A stretch of 64,000 bases of DNA, taken from the NCBI RefSeq assembly GCF_027579695.1, contig NC_083587.1, positions 51,763,021 through 51,827,020 of the forward strand, read 5' to 3'. Source of the stretch: Neoarius graeffei. Taxonomy: Eukaryota > Chordata > Actinopteri > Siluriformes > Ariidae. The position numbers and the translations under genes are program-made. The notes beneath the pieces are model-generated. The model was not told the DNA's origin and ran no database searches. It saw nothing but the letters and a program-made list of their open reading frames with translations. Shown one piece after another: positions 44,912 through 57,432 of this stretch (its first letter is position 1; the number at the start of each line of letters is the position of its first letter).

Positions 44912-45562
44912 CAGAGTTTTTTCTAGAAAAATTTAGTATGAGGGCGCTCACCATGGCGAGGGAGCGAAGCGGGGGGGGAGATGGTGCCGGTTGTCCCCCC
45001 CCGCCGTGCAAAGCCTTTGAAAAATGCTCCAATGGGACATTCTGAGGCTATCTGAGAGGGAAATTGTAACAAATTGTCTGTCAACATTGAAAAAGAAAGA
45101 AGTAATCTTCTTCTGCCCCAGACAGTCTTTGGCTTTCTTCTGCTTCATGCCGCGGCATGACATCTTTAAATGCCCAAGTGTCAACAAAAACAACTCGCGA
45201 ACTACTTGTCAAAAGCTCCCGCGCCGGTGGGTGAAAGGTCATTCAGTCTCGAGAAATCTCGCTCTACAAGTCAGCTGACCTTGTATGTAACCCATGTCAA
45301 ATCTCGCGAGAGCAGCCGCGACAAGTAAACAACTAAACGACATGGCGCCTCAGTCTGGAAAACGCCAATTCGGATTGTTTTTGCACCGTCTGGCGGTGTA
45401 TCTACTATGATTGGAATATTTTTGGAGCAATTATAACGTATTTGATGATCAGACACATTGTCACGTAGTGTTGCTGGGATGTTCTCACGGAGTCGGTAAG
45501 GGGGCGCACGCCGAGAGTAAGAGGGCGCAGCGCCCCTGTTCCCCCGTTTAGACGAAAGCCTG
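44912..45562. mobile_element. 651-bp hAT-like insertion, copy-2-specific
   Basis: It starts CAGAGTTTTTTCTAG and ends ACGAAAGCCTG. CAATCG is repeated at both sides (44906-44911, 45563-45568), and the empty site is in copy 1 near 6310. Sub-terminal GGGCGC motifs face each other. The 6-bp duplication is short for hAT, so the superfamily is a guess. No transposase. Confidence 0.75.
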
Positions 45563-46145
45563 CAATCGTATTGGTTTTGGGAATGCGGAAAATGGAGTTA
45601 CGACGGTGATCAAATATTTTGCATGATGTTTTATTACGGTTATGATTATTCTGTGAGTGCACCAATCCATAGGTGTATAAAGTTACAACTTAAAATACAA
45701 TTAGCGATAACTGTAGACTTTTCAGTGAACTACAACCTTTTTAAGGGAATGCGATGTAGTCAACCATTTATCATGTCCCAGATCAAGCTTACATTTTTCC
45801 ACAAGTTTGCAGAATTTTTGCCAAATTCTGAACAGAGTATTCACATCAAAGATTTAGTTTTATCTGTATTATTTCTTTCATCATTTTATTTCAAATTAAA
45901 ACCAACATCACCATTCAAAACTGTATAGTTTATTGACTGTGAGTATATTTAGTGGGGTACCCCCACAGTACCCAGTTTCTGAGACAGACCCAGCTACAAC
46001 TGCTACCCAAGCAGTGATATTATAGCTAGTGCCAAATCTGCAACATCTTTGTACAACAAAGTGTACAACACTCCAAAAAGGAACAAGATTTAAATTCTTG
46101 TTATAAATTACTGGGAAGATTTTCACTTTAACTTCATCATTTATT

Positions 46146-46527
46146 AATCTAATCTCATCTCATTATCTCTAGCCGCTTTATCCTGTTCTACAGGGTCGCA
46201 GGCAAGCTGGAGCCTATCCCAGCTGACTACGGGCGAAAGGCGGGGTACACCCTGGACAAGTCGCCAGGTCATCACAGGGCTGACACATAGACACAGACAA
46301 CCATTCACACTCGCATTCACACCTACGGTCAATTTAGAGTCACCAGTTAACCTAACCTGCATGTCTTTGGACTGTGGGGGAAACCAGAGCACCCGGAGGA
46401 AACCCACACGGACACGGGGAGAACATGCAAACACCGCACAGAAAGGCCCTCGCCGGCCACGGGGCTCGAACCCGGACCTTCTTGCTGTGAGGCGACAGCA
46501 CTAACCACTACCCACCGTGCTGCCTCC
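46146..46527 (-). mobile_element. tRNA-derived SINE, copy-2 counterpart of 6901-7277
   Basis: Same site, orientation and flanks as in copy 1, including the run of Cs after the head. Confidence 0.85.
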
Positions 46528-47667
46528 CCCCCCAGTGTTATTTGGTAATAAAATATTTTAAATCTCTCTTCATCCAAAAGGATTTTTGAGTCTTATTATT
46601 TATGTTTGTGATATTACGTTGTATTTTATTATAGAAAACAATACCATTTAACTGTCATAATAGGGTAATCCCATACATAAATATAACCTCTATATAATGC
46701 TGCAGTATGAAGAGTGTCGCGTTTGAGAAAGCAAGTGTGTATAAACTGTCAGAGAAAGAGAGAATAAAATCCAAGTTAAAAAATTTACTCAAACCAACAA
46801 ACAAATAAACAAACAAACCACCCCAGACCACTTATTTGGAATGAAAGTTTTTATTTATTTATATATTTTTAAAGATTACCATTATAGGGATGATTTTACA
46901 TCAGTAGGAATAAAAAACAAATACGTAAAACAACTATAATTTCATGCTGAATAACAGAAAAGGCACTATGCACTCAGAGAAGCAGCATTATTTTATTATT
47001 TTCAAATGATTGTCAGTAGGTTTAGTAGTCCCATCCCCCAAAACATCATTAATATGCTTGACTAGGCAAAGTTAAAGAAACATACAGATGGGTGACGAAT
47101 TAAAGGAGACTCAGTAAGGTGTTGGGTCATGATAAGCCACCAAAACACCCTCAATGCACCATATTATAGATTCTACAAGTCTCTGGAAATGTACCAGAAT
47201 GATGATGACTGTTCTTCCAAAAGGTTTTCCCTCAGATAGTGTTTTGATGATGGTGTGGTGATGGTGGAATAGAGCGCAGTGTGACAGAGGTATGTGCCAG
47301 TCCAAGATCTCCCTAAGGTGTCTGAGTGGCTTGAAATGGCCATAGCATATGATTTATATCATTTTGCTTTTTATCAACCTTTCAGCGAGTCCTCGTGCTC
47401 TGTAGATGGAGATGGGGTCATCGTGGATGAAGGTTTCATCACAGGATAAAGGTGATGAGTTAGCAGAACTTTGGATTGATTTGAAGAGATGCTTCACTAT
47501 AAGGGGACAAGTGGATACCAGCAACATGGTGTCACCATTGTTTCTTTTACTTTGTCAGTCTACATACATCTATATGCAGGAGTGCAAACCATGAGAACTT
47601 CCCCACACTATCGGCAGATCCGGGGGTTCAAAACAAGCATTATAATTTTCTAAATGTCCTTCTAAGG
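46528..47667. other. Gene-free stretch
   Basis: Counterpart of 7278-8397, about 98% alike by eye. No gene seen. Confidence 0.45.
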
Positions 47668-48347
47668 TCACTTGACATCAGACAGTGACCCTTTCAACCT
47701 GCCCTCTGCTCTCTTGTGTTTCTGCAGTGTAACCTGCAGCCTCCAGTATTTAAGATACAGCCACATCAACTGCCCATTTTTCCTCTTGTCCATATTCAAC
47801 ATCTGTGCGCAGTGCCTATCATTTTTAAAAATGTCCCTGATGTCATTCTCCAGGCCCAATTCCACCCCCACTGGGTCCCTGGCCACTCTGACCAGCAGAT
47901 CTCTTTCGATCGCCATCCTGCGTTCCTTGGGCAGCAGCGGGCTGCAGAAGGCACTCTGCCTCTCCATCAGCCGGTACTCCAGATCATTTAGCAAAACCTG
48001 GGCTCCCTCCTGCCATTTTTGCTCCTGTTGCAGAGCTTCATGAAGCGCCTGTCTAGCTGCTCCAGTCTGCAGGGCACGCTTCTTCTTGTCCTCTAGCTCT
48101 TCACGTTCCTTCTGCAGCTGCTTACGCTCCTCCATGAGATGTTGGCTGTGAGAGGCCATGGCCTTCTTGTAGCCCTCCACCCGCTGACACGCTTTCTCTA
48201 GCTCCAGGAGGGGAGTTGTGCGTCGGTTCTCCTTCAGCGTATCTTTATACTTGAGCTCCAGGTCTTTGGCAATGGAAGCCACTTGCCCCTCTAACTGGTT
48301 TTCAACTTCTTGGATCTGCCTCTGCGACTCACGTGTCCAGATCCAAC
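47668..48347 (-). pseudogene. ccdc127: ccdc127 duplicate, last coding exon only
   Basis: Counterpart of exon 2 (9077-8398), with acceptor CAG and the full open frame to the TGA. Exon 1 is absent: the sequence equivalent to about 10330-14500 has been lost, with a SINE at the junction, and no copy of exon 1 occurs elsewhere in copy 2. Across the 204 shared codons from GTG/Val62 there are about 19 amino-acid differences and only a handful of silent ones, so the exon differs more (about 3.7%) than its flanks (about 1.5%). It is probably a truncated pseudogene under relaxed constraint; use of a new first exon cannot be excluded. Confidence 0.78.
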
Positions 48348-48389
48348 CTGACAGGATGAAGAAGTTAATATATGCAACTTTTTATAACA

Positions 48390-49056
48390 AGGATTAAGTT
48401 CAAATATTTTATTTTTTTCGCGGTCCACATCCTGCGCTCTGATTGGCTGGCGAGCAGGTCGGTATCCTACGGTACGGACCCCAGTTACAGACCTCTGGCA
48501 ACTCGCTCGTTCACAACAACAAACATCGTAGCAATTTTTGTCAACATTTATTTTCGCATTTCTCAGGAGAATAGCATTAATTTTACAGCATGGATAGCGA
48601 TAACGACAATGTTCACAGCAAAAGCGAGTTTTACTACCCTGAGGAAGATGAAATAAAAGAAAACATTTCAGGAGAAAGCTAAAAACCTGTAATTTGCTAA
48701 CGCCAAGCAAAAACATGGCTGAATCCTGAATGACTATTTGTATCAATAGGGGACTACATAGGCAGCAAAATGTAGTTTTTTTCCTGTCATGGAAGTGCAC
48801 TTGTATAGCGAGGAGGAAGCAATTTGCATTACAGCCGTGAATGAAGATTCAAAATGGCGGCTCGGCTTGGTTTTCCCTTTCGGGCGCTCTCGTTTTCTGT
48901 TAGAATTTGGTAAAGAAAAAAATAAATATATTATTTACCAGCTTATGGTCGGTCTGTATGGTGAAATACTGTGACCTCGGCCCAGAGGGCCTCACTCAGT
49001 ACTTTCAAGACCTCAGTCACGGTATTTCACCATACGGACCTCCCAGCTGGTAAATA
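48390..49056. repeat. Intronic repeat, copy 2, with fold-back end
   Basis: Counterpart of 9120-10092 with a single 285-bp unit and a shorter hairpin loop. Confidence 0.7.
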
Positions 49057-49298
49057 ACATATATATGACAAGAGCAAAGAGAAATAAGGACATAACGTAT
49101 ATTTAAAACCAGTGGATTACTTCTTTTGCTTCACAAGTGGTTGATGTGTTCCTTCCCATCAAAAATACTGAATAAAACAAATTAATAGTTTTAGAGATAT
49201 AAAGATGAAAAGCCCTTCTCCCCTTCTTTGATAACAAACATGCTGCTGACTAAAGCTTATGGCTATGATTGGATAAATGGTTGCATTTCTGGCACTAC

Positions 49299-49636
49299 TA
49301 CAGGGTCGCAGGCAAGCTGGAGCCTATCCCAGCTGACTACGGGCGAAAGGCGGGGTACACCCTGGACAAGTCGCCATGTCATCACAGGGCTGACACAGAG
49401 ACACAGACAACCATTCACACTCGCCTTCACACCTACGGTCAATTTAGAGTCACCAGTTAACCTAACCTGCATGTCTTTGGACTGTGGGGGAAACCGGAGC
49501 ACCCGGAGGAAACCCACGCGGACACGGGGAGAACATGCAAACTCCGCACAGAAAGGCCCTCGCCAGCCACGGGGCTCGAACCCGGACCTTCTTGCTGTGA
49601 GGCGACAGCGCTAACCACTACACCACCGTGCCGCAC
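49299..49636 (-). mobile_element. SINE lacking its tail, at the copy-2 deletion junction
   Basis: The head is complete at the right, but the left end begins at CTACAGGGTCGCAGGC with no GATGAG tail. It abuts sequence that corresponds to copy 1 near 10335. On the other side the flank resembles 35995-36005, so the SINE marks the breakpoint of the lost segment. Confidence 0.85.
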
Positions 49637-49861
49637 CTTTCATAACCATTATCAATATTAATCAATGTGTTGTAATAACTGTAAACTAATTATCAGTGCA
49701 ATTGTTATATCAATGTTCATTATTCAAAAATAATCATTAATTATTATCTATAATCCATGAATAATTGCTTGTATTACTACTATTAATAATAATAACTACT
49801 TTTTTAATAATAATTTTTTAAAAATTAACTCAATTTTATAACATTTTAATAATCACTACTT

Positions 49862-50216
49862 GGTTAGTGCTGTTGCCTCACAGCAAGAAGGTCCGGGTTC
49901 GAGCCCCGTGGCCGGCGAGGGCCTTTCTGTGCGGAGTTTGCATGTTCTCCCCGTGTCCGTGTGGGTTTCCTCCAGGTGCTCCGGTTTCCCCCACAGTCCA
50001 AAGACATGCAGGTTAGGTTAACTGGTGACTCTAAATTGACCGTAGGTGTGAATGCGAGTGTGAATGGTTGTCTGTGTCTATGTGTCAGCCCTGTGAAGAC
50101 CTGGCGACTTGTCCAGGGTGTACCCCGCCTTTCGCCCGTAGTCAGCTGGGATAGGCTCCAGCTTCCTTGCGACCCTGTAGAACAGGATAAAGCGGCTAGA
50201 TATAATGAGATGAGAT
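49862..50216 (+). mobile_element. tRNA-derived SINE, slightly 5'-truncated
   Basis: Starts at GGTTAGTGCTGTTGCC (about 20 bases of head missing) and ends GAGATGAGAT. It is flanked by the direct repeat AATCACTACTT (49851-49861, 50217-50227). Confidence 0.92.
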
Positions 50217-50272
50217 AATCACTACTTATTAGCTATATTAATTAATAATTAATAGAGCATCAATTATAATTC

Positions 50273-50365
50273 ATCTCATCTCATCTCATTATCTCTAGCC
50301 GCTTTATCCTTCTACAGGGTCGCAGGCAAGCTGGAGCCTATCCCAGCTGACTACGGGCGAAAGGC
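50273..50365 (-). mobile_element. SINE tail fragment, copy 2
   Basis: Same truncated fragment and breakpoint as 36010-36102, followed by the same CTATTATTAGTAG sequence. Confidence 0.85.
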
Positions 50366-50928
50366 TATTATTAGTAGTACAGTTATTTTATATCAATGTT
50401 CACTATTTAAAAAATTTATCTATAATCCATGAGTATTTGTTTGTATTCTACCAAATACTACTTTTTAATAATTATTTGTAGTAATTTTTAATAACTTAAT
50501 TTTATAACATTTAATAATCCCTAGTACTTATTAATCACTAATTCATTAATAGTAATGATTAATAATCAATAATAATTACTATTACCACTAATTATTATTA
50601 GTGGTTGTTAATATTATTCTTATTATTATATTAAAAACACTGTTGTAGACGATAAGTAATAAAACTAAAAAAACTTTTTGTACAAATTATTTATATTGTA
50701 CTATATTTAGAATTATTGTATTTTCTGGAGTTCTTTTAAATTGAGTTTTGAAATAAAGGTTGTTTATATATTTATATTAAACTTAGTACAATAAACAATG
50801 TTAATTATGTAAAAAATGATGCTAATCATTATTATTATTAGTATTTCCTATAAGCCCCATTTTCCACCTGACTCTTGTGCGCATGCGCGAACCCCCCTGC
50901 GTTTCACTCCGGAGCGCTTGACCTCTAA

Positions 50929-52130
50929 GACTACGTTCAGACTGCACCCTGAAACGACCCATATGCGATTTTTTTGCCCATATGCGACCTGTATCCGATT
51001 TGTTATTGACAATCTGAACGACACAGATCCGATTTTTTCACATGCGACCCAGGCCGCTTGGATATGTGGTCCTAATTCCGATGCATATCCGATATTTTCA
51101 CATGCGACTGCAGTCTGACCGGACAGGTCGCATTCATGCAACCTACACATCATCATCAAGAGACAAACGTCACTATTCTGCGTTGGCTAATCCCGCCTCT
51201 TTGGTGGAAAACAACAACATTTGTACAGTTTTCAGAATTTAAATAGACTTTTATAGAATTGATCAAGCTAATGGTGGATTTGGTAGGGACCTGGATGTTG
51301 ATCTGTTAGCCTGATTAAATAAAACAGTTTCTGTAACTGATTTATAAATTAAACCATCCTGTATTACAAGATTATAAGATTGTTCTGGAAATTTCCAGTA
51401 ATTTGACACCTTCGGTCTCATTAGTCTGCTGTTAATCAGATTATTGTGTGAGTTCCGCCGCCGCCACAAAAACCACATCGCCAGGTCTCGCCTCATCTCC
51501 ATAGCAAACTGCACTGGTGTTTATGCACCTTGAGCCAGCGCTGAGAGAAGTTGCAGAATTCAGCTGGCTATAAACAATCTAAATAAACATTTATAAAAAT
51601 GTAGAAAAAGTTTATTAATATGACGAAATAAATATGTGCAAATTATTAAGCCTGAATTAAGAGTTTGGTAATACAGCGGCCGTATCCCAAATGACTGCCT
51701 ACTGAAGCTCGAGTGCACTATATAGAGTTTAAAAATCCATTACTTCCTAGTAACATGTAGTGCACTTATATAGAAATTAGAGAGACATTTAGGAGTCAAC
51801 CCTCGTTACCAGGCTACACGTTTTCATTTCAGTTCAGAAACAAAAACACACACGAGACCTCACACTTTAACACTAACCAGATAATTAAACAAACAAACAA
51901 AAAGAAATCATTAAACATGAAGAGTGCGCTTTTTTTTTGTTTACGTATTACGTAGATGTGCTTATTACGTGTCAATTTGCGCATGCGGGACACTTTTGGG
52001 TCATTTTCCGTTCATATTGGAGATCGCATACAAGTCTCATATAATTGGTAATGTGAACGGCCTAACAAAAAAATCAGATTTCAAAACAAATCGGATATGG
52101 GTCGTTTCAGGTTGCAGTCTGAACGTAGTG
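50929..52130. mobile_element. 1.2-kb TIR element with TAA target duplication
   Basis: The left end GACTACGTTCAGACTGCA and right end TGCAGTCTGAACGTAGTG are inverted repeats extending inward (CCTGAAACGACCCATAT). TAA is on both sides (50926-50928, 52131-52133), and X2 near 36652 has the empty site. The 3-bp TAA duplication suggests a PIF/Harbinger-type non-autonomous element. No transposase motif found. Confidence 0.8.
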
Positions 52131-52677
52131 TAACACACACACACGCGGGCGGCTCGTGTCCGTGAAAAACCAGTTTCCCAGTCCGCCGTGTCCCCAGCTC
52201 TGCGTTTTCGTCTTTAAACACATTTGTGCGATCCAGCGCTTTTTATCGCAAACGATTCTTCTCCTTATTTTGGGGGTATTTGTCATCCCTCAACCACTTA
52301 TCATTAAACAGACATCTTCCCATAATTATCAACGCTTTCTAGCGCCTGCGCAAACTACCTGCGTATCTCTCAGTCTTCACAACCACCACACCACACCACA
52401 CTTCCTCCAGTAGCCTCCTAACGTTAGTTCTTGATCTACGGAATGCACAGAACGCACAGAACCAATGCTGCCCCAAAAGGTACGCTGGTCACTTTTAAAA
52501 TTACGGTTAAAAAAAAAATACCCCAAACCGGATGGAGACATTTCACTCGTTCGGTCCAATATTAAATTTAATACCTCCCTTTCGAAAATTCCAGTCATTC
52601 CAAACAATTTAAGACGTTTTTAGGCCTTGAAAACCGAAAGTTGTATTTAAGACTTTTTAAGGACCGCGGGAACCCTG
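52131..52677. mobile_element. Right end of the hAT-like block, copy 2
   Basis: Matches 14930-15465 and 36660-37191, ending GCGGGAACCCTG. The sequence to its right follows X1, while that to the left (50273 onward) follows X2, so the block combines features of both. Confidence 0.65.
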
Positions 52678-53482
52678 AATAATTGGTGAATTATGGTATC
52701 AATCAGTCTGTTTTACTATATTTTTGAACTTTTGCCTCAGTATATCAAGTATTGATTACTTTTGATTCATAGATATTATGCATACGTTGTGAATTCGGAA
52801 ACAAATGCAATAAAGATTGTTGGGTTACAAATAGTTTATTTGTGGGGGGTTTTCCTCAAATATTTCTTCAGACAAGTCAAAATCACATTCGGACAAGTAA
52901 ATTTCCTGTCAACTTGCCCGACAGGACAAGTGGTTTCAAAAGTTAATGTAGAGCCCTGAACACCACCGTGCCGCCCCACTGCTGTTATATTTCAAGTAAT
53001 TTTCTCTGGTGGAATGTAATATTCTAGGTGATGTCAACACTTGTCAAATAGAACTTTGTGGAGTTTTTATGAACTATTTAAGATTAATACATTTTATTTG
53101 CAAAATTTACATCAATAATTCTGGTATTACTGATACAATGTATCTTAAATAATTAAGTTTATAGTTCAGTCATTCTCTTTAGTAGATAATTGTTTACTTG
53201 ACTGTACATACACAGTCCTTTTTAATTCAGTTGTTTTCTCTGGGATCTAAAATTTCTTTTTATTCAGCACATGCTCATTTGATCCCTTTAACTTGATGCA
53301 GTGTGATAAATATGTCGATTACAATAGGAGTGTATAGTGTGGAATAAAACAATCAGTGCTTTGGATTATATATTGGAATTTTTTCTCGTGTATAAGGGCT
53401 CATGGGTGCATGTAAGGGAAAAGTACAGGTTAAAGGGCATGGGGAACCAAAGGTTGACATGTATGCAACACTGTGGTTCCTA
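52678..53482. other. Gene-free stretch
   Basis: Counterpart of 15466-16263. Nothing recognisable. Confidence 0.45.
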
Positions 53483-54010
53483 CACTACTGTTCAAAAGTT
53501 TGGGGTCACTTTGAAATGTCCTTATTTTTGAAAGAAAAGCACTGTTCTTTTCAATGAAGATCACTTTAAACTAATCAGAAATACACTCTATACATTGCTA
53601 ATGTGGTAAATGACTATTCTAGCTGCAAATGTCTGGTTTTTGGTGCAATATCTCCATAGGTGTATAGAGGCCCATTTCCAGCAACTCTCACTCCAGTGTT
53701 CTAATGGTACAATGTGTTTGCTCATTGCCTCAGAAGGCTAATGGATGATTAGAAAACCCTTGTACAATCATGTTAGCACAGCTGAAAACAGTTGAGCTCT
53801 TTAGAGAAGCTATAAAACTGACCTTCCTTTGAGCAGATTGAGTTTCTGGAGCATCACGTTTGTGGGGTCGATTAAATGCTCAAAATGGCCAGAAAAATGT
53901 CTTGACTATATTTTCTATTCATTTTACAACTTATGGTGGTAAATAAAACTGTGACTTTTCATGGAAAACACAAAATTGTCTGGGTGACCCCAAACTTTTG
54001 AACGGTAGTG
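53483..54010. mobile_element. Tc1-type MITE, copy 2
   Basis: Counterpart of 16264-16783 with TA on both sides and one terminal mismatch (CACTACTG). Confidence 0.9.
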
Positions 54011-54908
54011 TAAATATTATACTTTGGGTGCATTTTTGCTCAAACCGACCGCATATGGCATTGTAAACACACAGTAAATACAGGCTTTACTCAGACAGTA
54101 AACAAAAACATTCTTACAAAACTAGACTCCAGGTTACACCAAGTCATTTCTATACAATGCTAAGCTAATGCTAATTTTCTCTTCAGGTCAACAGTGACTG
54201 TCTGCACATTTGACTTAAATACAAAACATTTTACTTCAATCATTTATAACTTGGTAATAAATTAAGCTTTTTTTTTTCAACCAACACCTATTTTACTTAC
54301 CTTGAGAAAAAGCACTAAACACTCACAAACTGTTTCTTCTCTAAGGTGCTCTCGGCGCCGGGCAAAGATACGCTGTGAACGTTAGTTACGCAACCAACGT
54401 CAAACAAACTTGTTTTTCTTGTCATGGGGGTGGGAGGGAGGTGTGGGGGGGGGGGAATTTGATATTTCAAATGTTGTATTTTTGATTGATATTGAACAAC
54501 TTTTTTATTAACATTCTACATGTGTAATTAAATTTATTTCACTCTATTATTCGTTTAAACTTGCTCAAATTAATTTCTCTTGATAATGCAGTGGTAATAC
54601 TTTGTCCTTGGACTCCCCCGTGTTACGGAGCGCATTGGTACAGTCCGATGATGAGCCTCAGTTGTGTTTATAAATATAGAAGTTCACCTGCAGAATTTCC
54701 TTCTTATTATTTTTGCTGGTCAGAGAAGTGCATAGTTCATGATGTAGAGTTTAAGGGGATAACTTTTTTTGACAGAGACAACTGGCAGATGACATTTTAT
54801 TCCTGCAAGACAAAAATCAACTATCTCATGCCTTAACTCTGGTTGAGCATCTCTCTAATGCCTCAGGCCTTAAACTGAACATTTCCAAGTGTGAGATATT
54901 ATCCTTAC

Positions 54909-56722
54909 CAGTGGCGGCTGCTGGTTTTAAAACAGGGGAAGCCCATTTTACGCATTCATCGTAAAACCTGTAGGCCGGATATCAAAGCATAGAAAAGTGT
55001 GCCCCATTAGCACAGTGAACTAGACAACCCTACCTAGTGGCAGAAAGTATTTTTGCTTGTACGTTTCATGTTATAGTCTGGCTTGCCAGGCTAGTGCCTC
55101 ATATGCTCATCTCATCTCATCTCATCATCTCTAGCCGCTTTATCCTTCTACAGGGTCGCAGGCAAGCTGGAGCCTATCCCAGCTGACTACGGGCGAAAGG
55201 CGGGGTACACCCTGGACAAGTCGCCAGGTCATCACAGGGCTGACACATAGACACAGACAACCATTCACACTCACATTCACACCTACGTTCAATTTAGAGT
55301 CACCAGTTAACCTAACCTGCATGTCTTTGGACTGTGGGGGAAACCGGAGCACCCGGAGGAAACCCACGCGGACACGGGGAGAACATGCAAACTCCACACA
55401 GAAAGGCCCTCGCCGGCCCCGGGGCTCGAACCCAGGACCTTCTTGCTGTGAGGCGACAGCGCTAACCACTACACCACCGTGCCGCCCCGCCTCATATCCT
55501 TAATCAAAAATATCAAACATCCAAAAATCACTGGCTATTCAACGAAGAGCCTTGAACATCATACCCTGATATGCAACACAGAGTCTTTAACACAACACCC
55601 AGCTGTGCAACACATCCTTGAACATCTTCTGCAACACAGTCTGGAAATTCATAACCAGGTAGGCTATGCAACACGCAGAATCTTGAATATTATACCCAGG
55701 TATAACCTATAACACAGAGCCCACCATTCTCTTAACATTACTGAACAATATACACACTTCAGATTCATGAACACTATTTATACACAAATTCTGCCCTCCG
55801 CTCCTTTTCCAGAAAATGGTCTGTGACCCTGTCATACCAGCTGGTTGTGCTTTCCAGAGACTTCACCAATTTCTGTGAGCAGCTAGCACTGCAGATCCCA
55901 ATAAGGCTCAAGATAGCCTACAACCAGATTGAACTGCAAATGAAATAAACGAGTGAATTCACGAATGATCAAACTGATAGAATGGATGAAAGTTAACAGA
56001 GCACAACGAGTAATATTTACATTTATTTACAGAGTAATGTACAGAGACATCAATGAGAAGAAACGTTTATATGAAAAGAAATTCGGACAGCACTTTGGCA
56101 CACGACTACACTTTCTCGACATCGGCTAGGGACTGACTGATCATACTTCTGTGTTCCTCGCCGAAGTACCGCCCTCCTCATGTCTTTGAAACACTACCTC
56201 CAATAATCCTTTATCAGCCCGGCTTCTTGTCCCTCCCACTGTCTCGTTTAGTCCCAGAGAAGCCCGGCTTCCCTGGAAGTGACGATTTTGTTGATTTTAA
56301 CCAATAACAACTAGCCGAAATTGGCTGTTCAGAGCCGTCTCGTAGACTGCAACGGATACCCGGCTGCCAGTCAGTGTTGCCAGATACTGCTGACGTTTTC
56401 CATCCCAAAATATATTCAAAACCCGCCAAAATGCACTTAAAACCGCCCAATCTGGCAACACTGCTGCCAGTCCATAGAGCCCATGAAATAAGAAAGGTTA
56501 CAGCCTGGCAGCAAAGGTGATTCTCGTAGCGAACTGCAAGTTCGTCAGACATCACTCAAATAAGTTACAGGATAGTTATGAACATAAATACAATCTTGGG
56601 CATATATTATGTTATGCAAGTTATTGTTTTAATGAGAATTCAACGTCGTAGACGCCGCAGTTTGGGGAGAGAATTTTAGGGGAAGCTCGGCTTCCCTTGT
56701 TGTCTCTGAGAAATCGCCCCTG
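54909..56722. mobile_element. hAT MITE, copy 2, with nested SINE
   Basis: Counterpart of 17693-19110, with ATCCTTAC at 54901-54908 and 56723-56730. A SINE at 55105-55488 accounts for most of the extra length. Confidence 0.93.
55105..55488 (-). mobile_element. tRNA-derived SINE, copy-2-specific
   Basis: Full-length, flanked by GCCTCATAT (55096-55104, 55489-55497). Copy 1 shows the single site near 17880. Confidence 0.95.
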
Positions 56723-56831
56723 ATCCTTACACAAGTGTGATGATACTAGTAGAAGCAATATTCCTATAAAACACACAGTTAAATATTTAGGAATTCAGAT
56801 AACCAAGGATCCTAAAGATAGACAGCACTTA

Positions 56832-57328
56832 CAGTGGTGCTTGAAAGTTTGTGAACCCTTTAGAATTTTCTATATTTCTGCATAAATATGACCTAAAACA
56901 TTATCAGATTTTCACACAAGTCCTAAAAGTAGATCAAGAGAACCCAGTTAAACAAATGAGACAAAAAATATTATACTTGGTCATTTATTTATTGAGGAAA
57001 ATGATCCAATATTACATATCTGTGAGTGGCAAAAGTATGTGAACCTCTAGGATTAGCAGTTAATTTGAAGGTGAAATTAGAGTCAGGTGTTTTCAATCAA
57101 TGGGATGACAATCAGGTGTGAGTGGGCACCCTGTTTTATTTAAAGAACAGGGATCTATCAAAGTCTGATCTTCACAACACATGTTTGTGGAAGTGGATCA
57201 TGGCACGAACAAAGGAGATTTCTGAGGACCTCAGAAAAAGCATTGTTGATGCTCATCAGGCTGAGAAAGGTTACAAAACCATCTCTAAAGAGTTTGGACT
57301 CCACCAATCCACAGTCAGACAGATTGTT
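56832..57328 (+). mobile_element. Tc1 transposon 5' fragment, copy 2
   Basis: Counterpart of 19220-19716. The 43-residue transposase start (57200-57328) reads MARTKEISEDLRKSIV, closer to the usual Tc1 consensus than copy 1. It is cut by the LINE end. Confidence 0.88.
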
Positions 57329-57432
57329 CTCATCTCATCTTCATCCGCTTATCCGGAGCCGGGTCGCGGAGGCAGCAGTCTGAGCATGGAAGCCCAAACT
57401 TCCCTCTCCCCAGACACCTCGGCCAGCTCCTC

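Larger units (their letters stand above)
49640..50928. other. AT-rich stretch with diverged internal duplication
   Basis: 49700-50270 and 50385-50620 are related (TATCAATGTTCA, CTATAATCCATGA, CAATTTTATAACATTT and CACTA blocks recur in order). Only the second is found in copy 1 (36115-36300). Two SINE pieces lie within. No genes. Confidence 0.6.
54775..56831 (+). pseudogene. L1-like reverse transcriptase relic, copy 2
   Basis: Same two halves as in copy 1 (ADDILFLQDKNQLS and VKYLGIQITKD), separated by the hAT MITE at 54909-56722 and ended by the Tc1 fragment. Confidence 0.78.
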
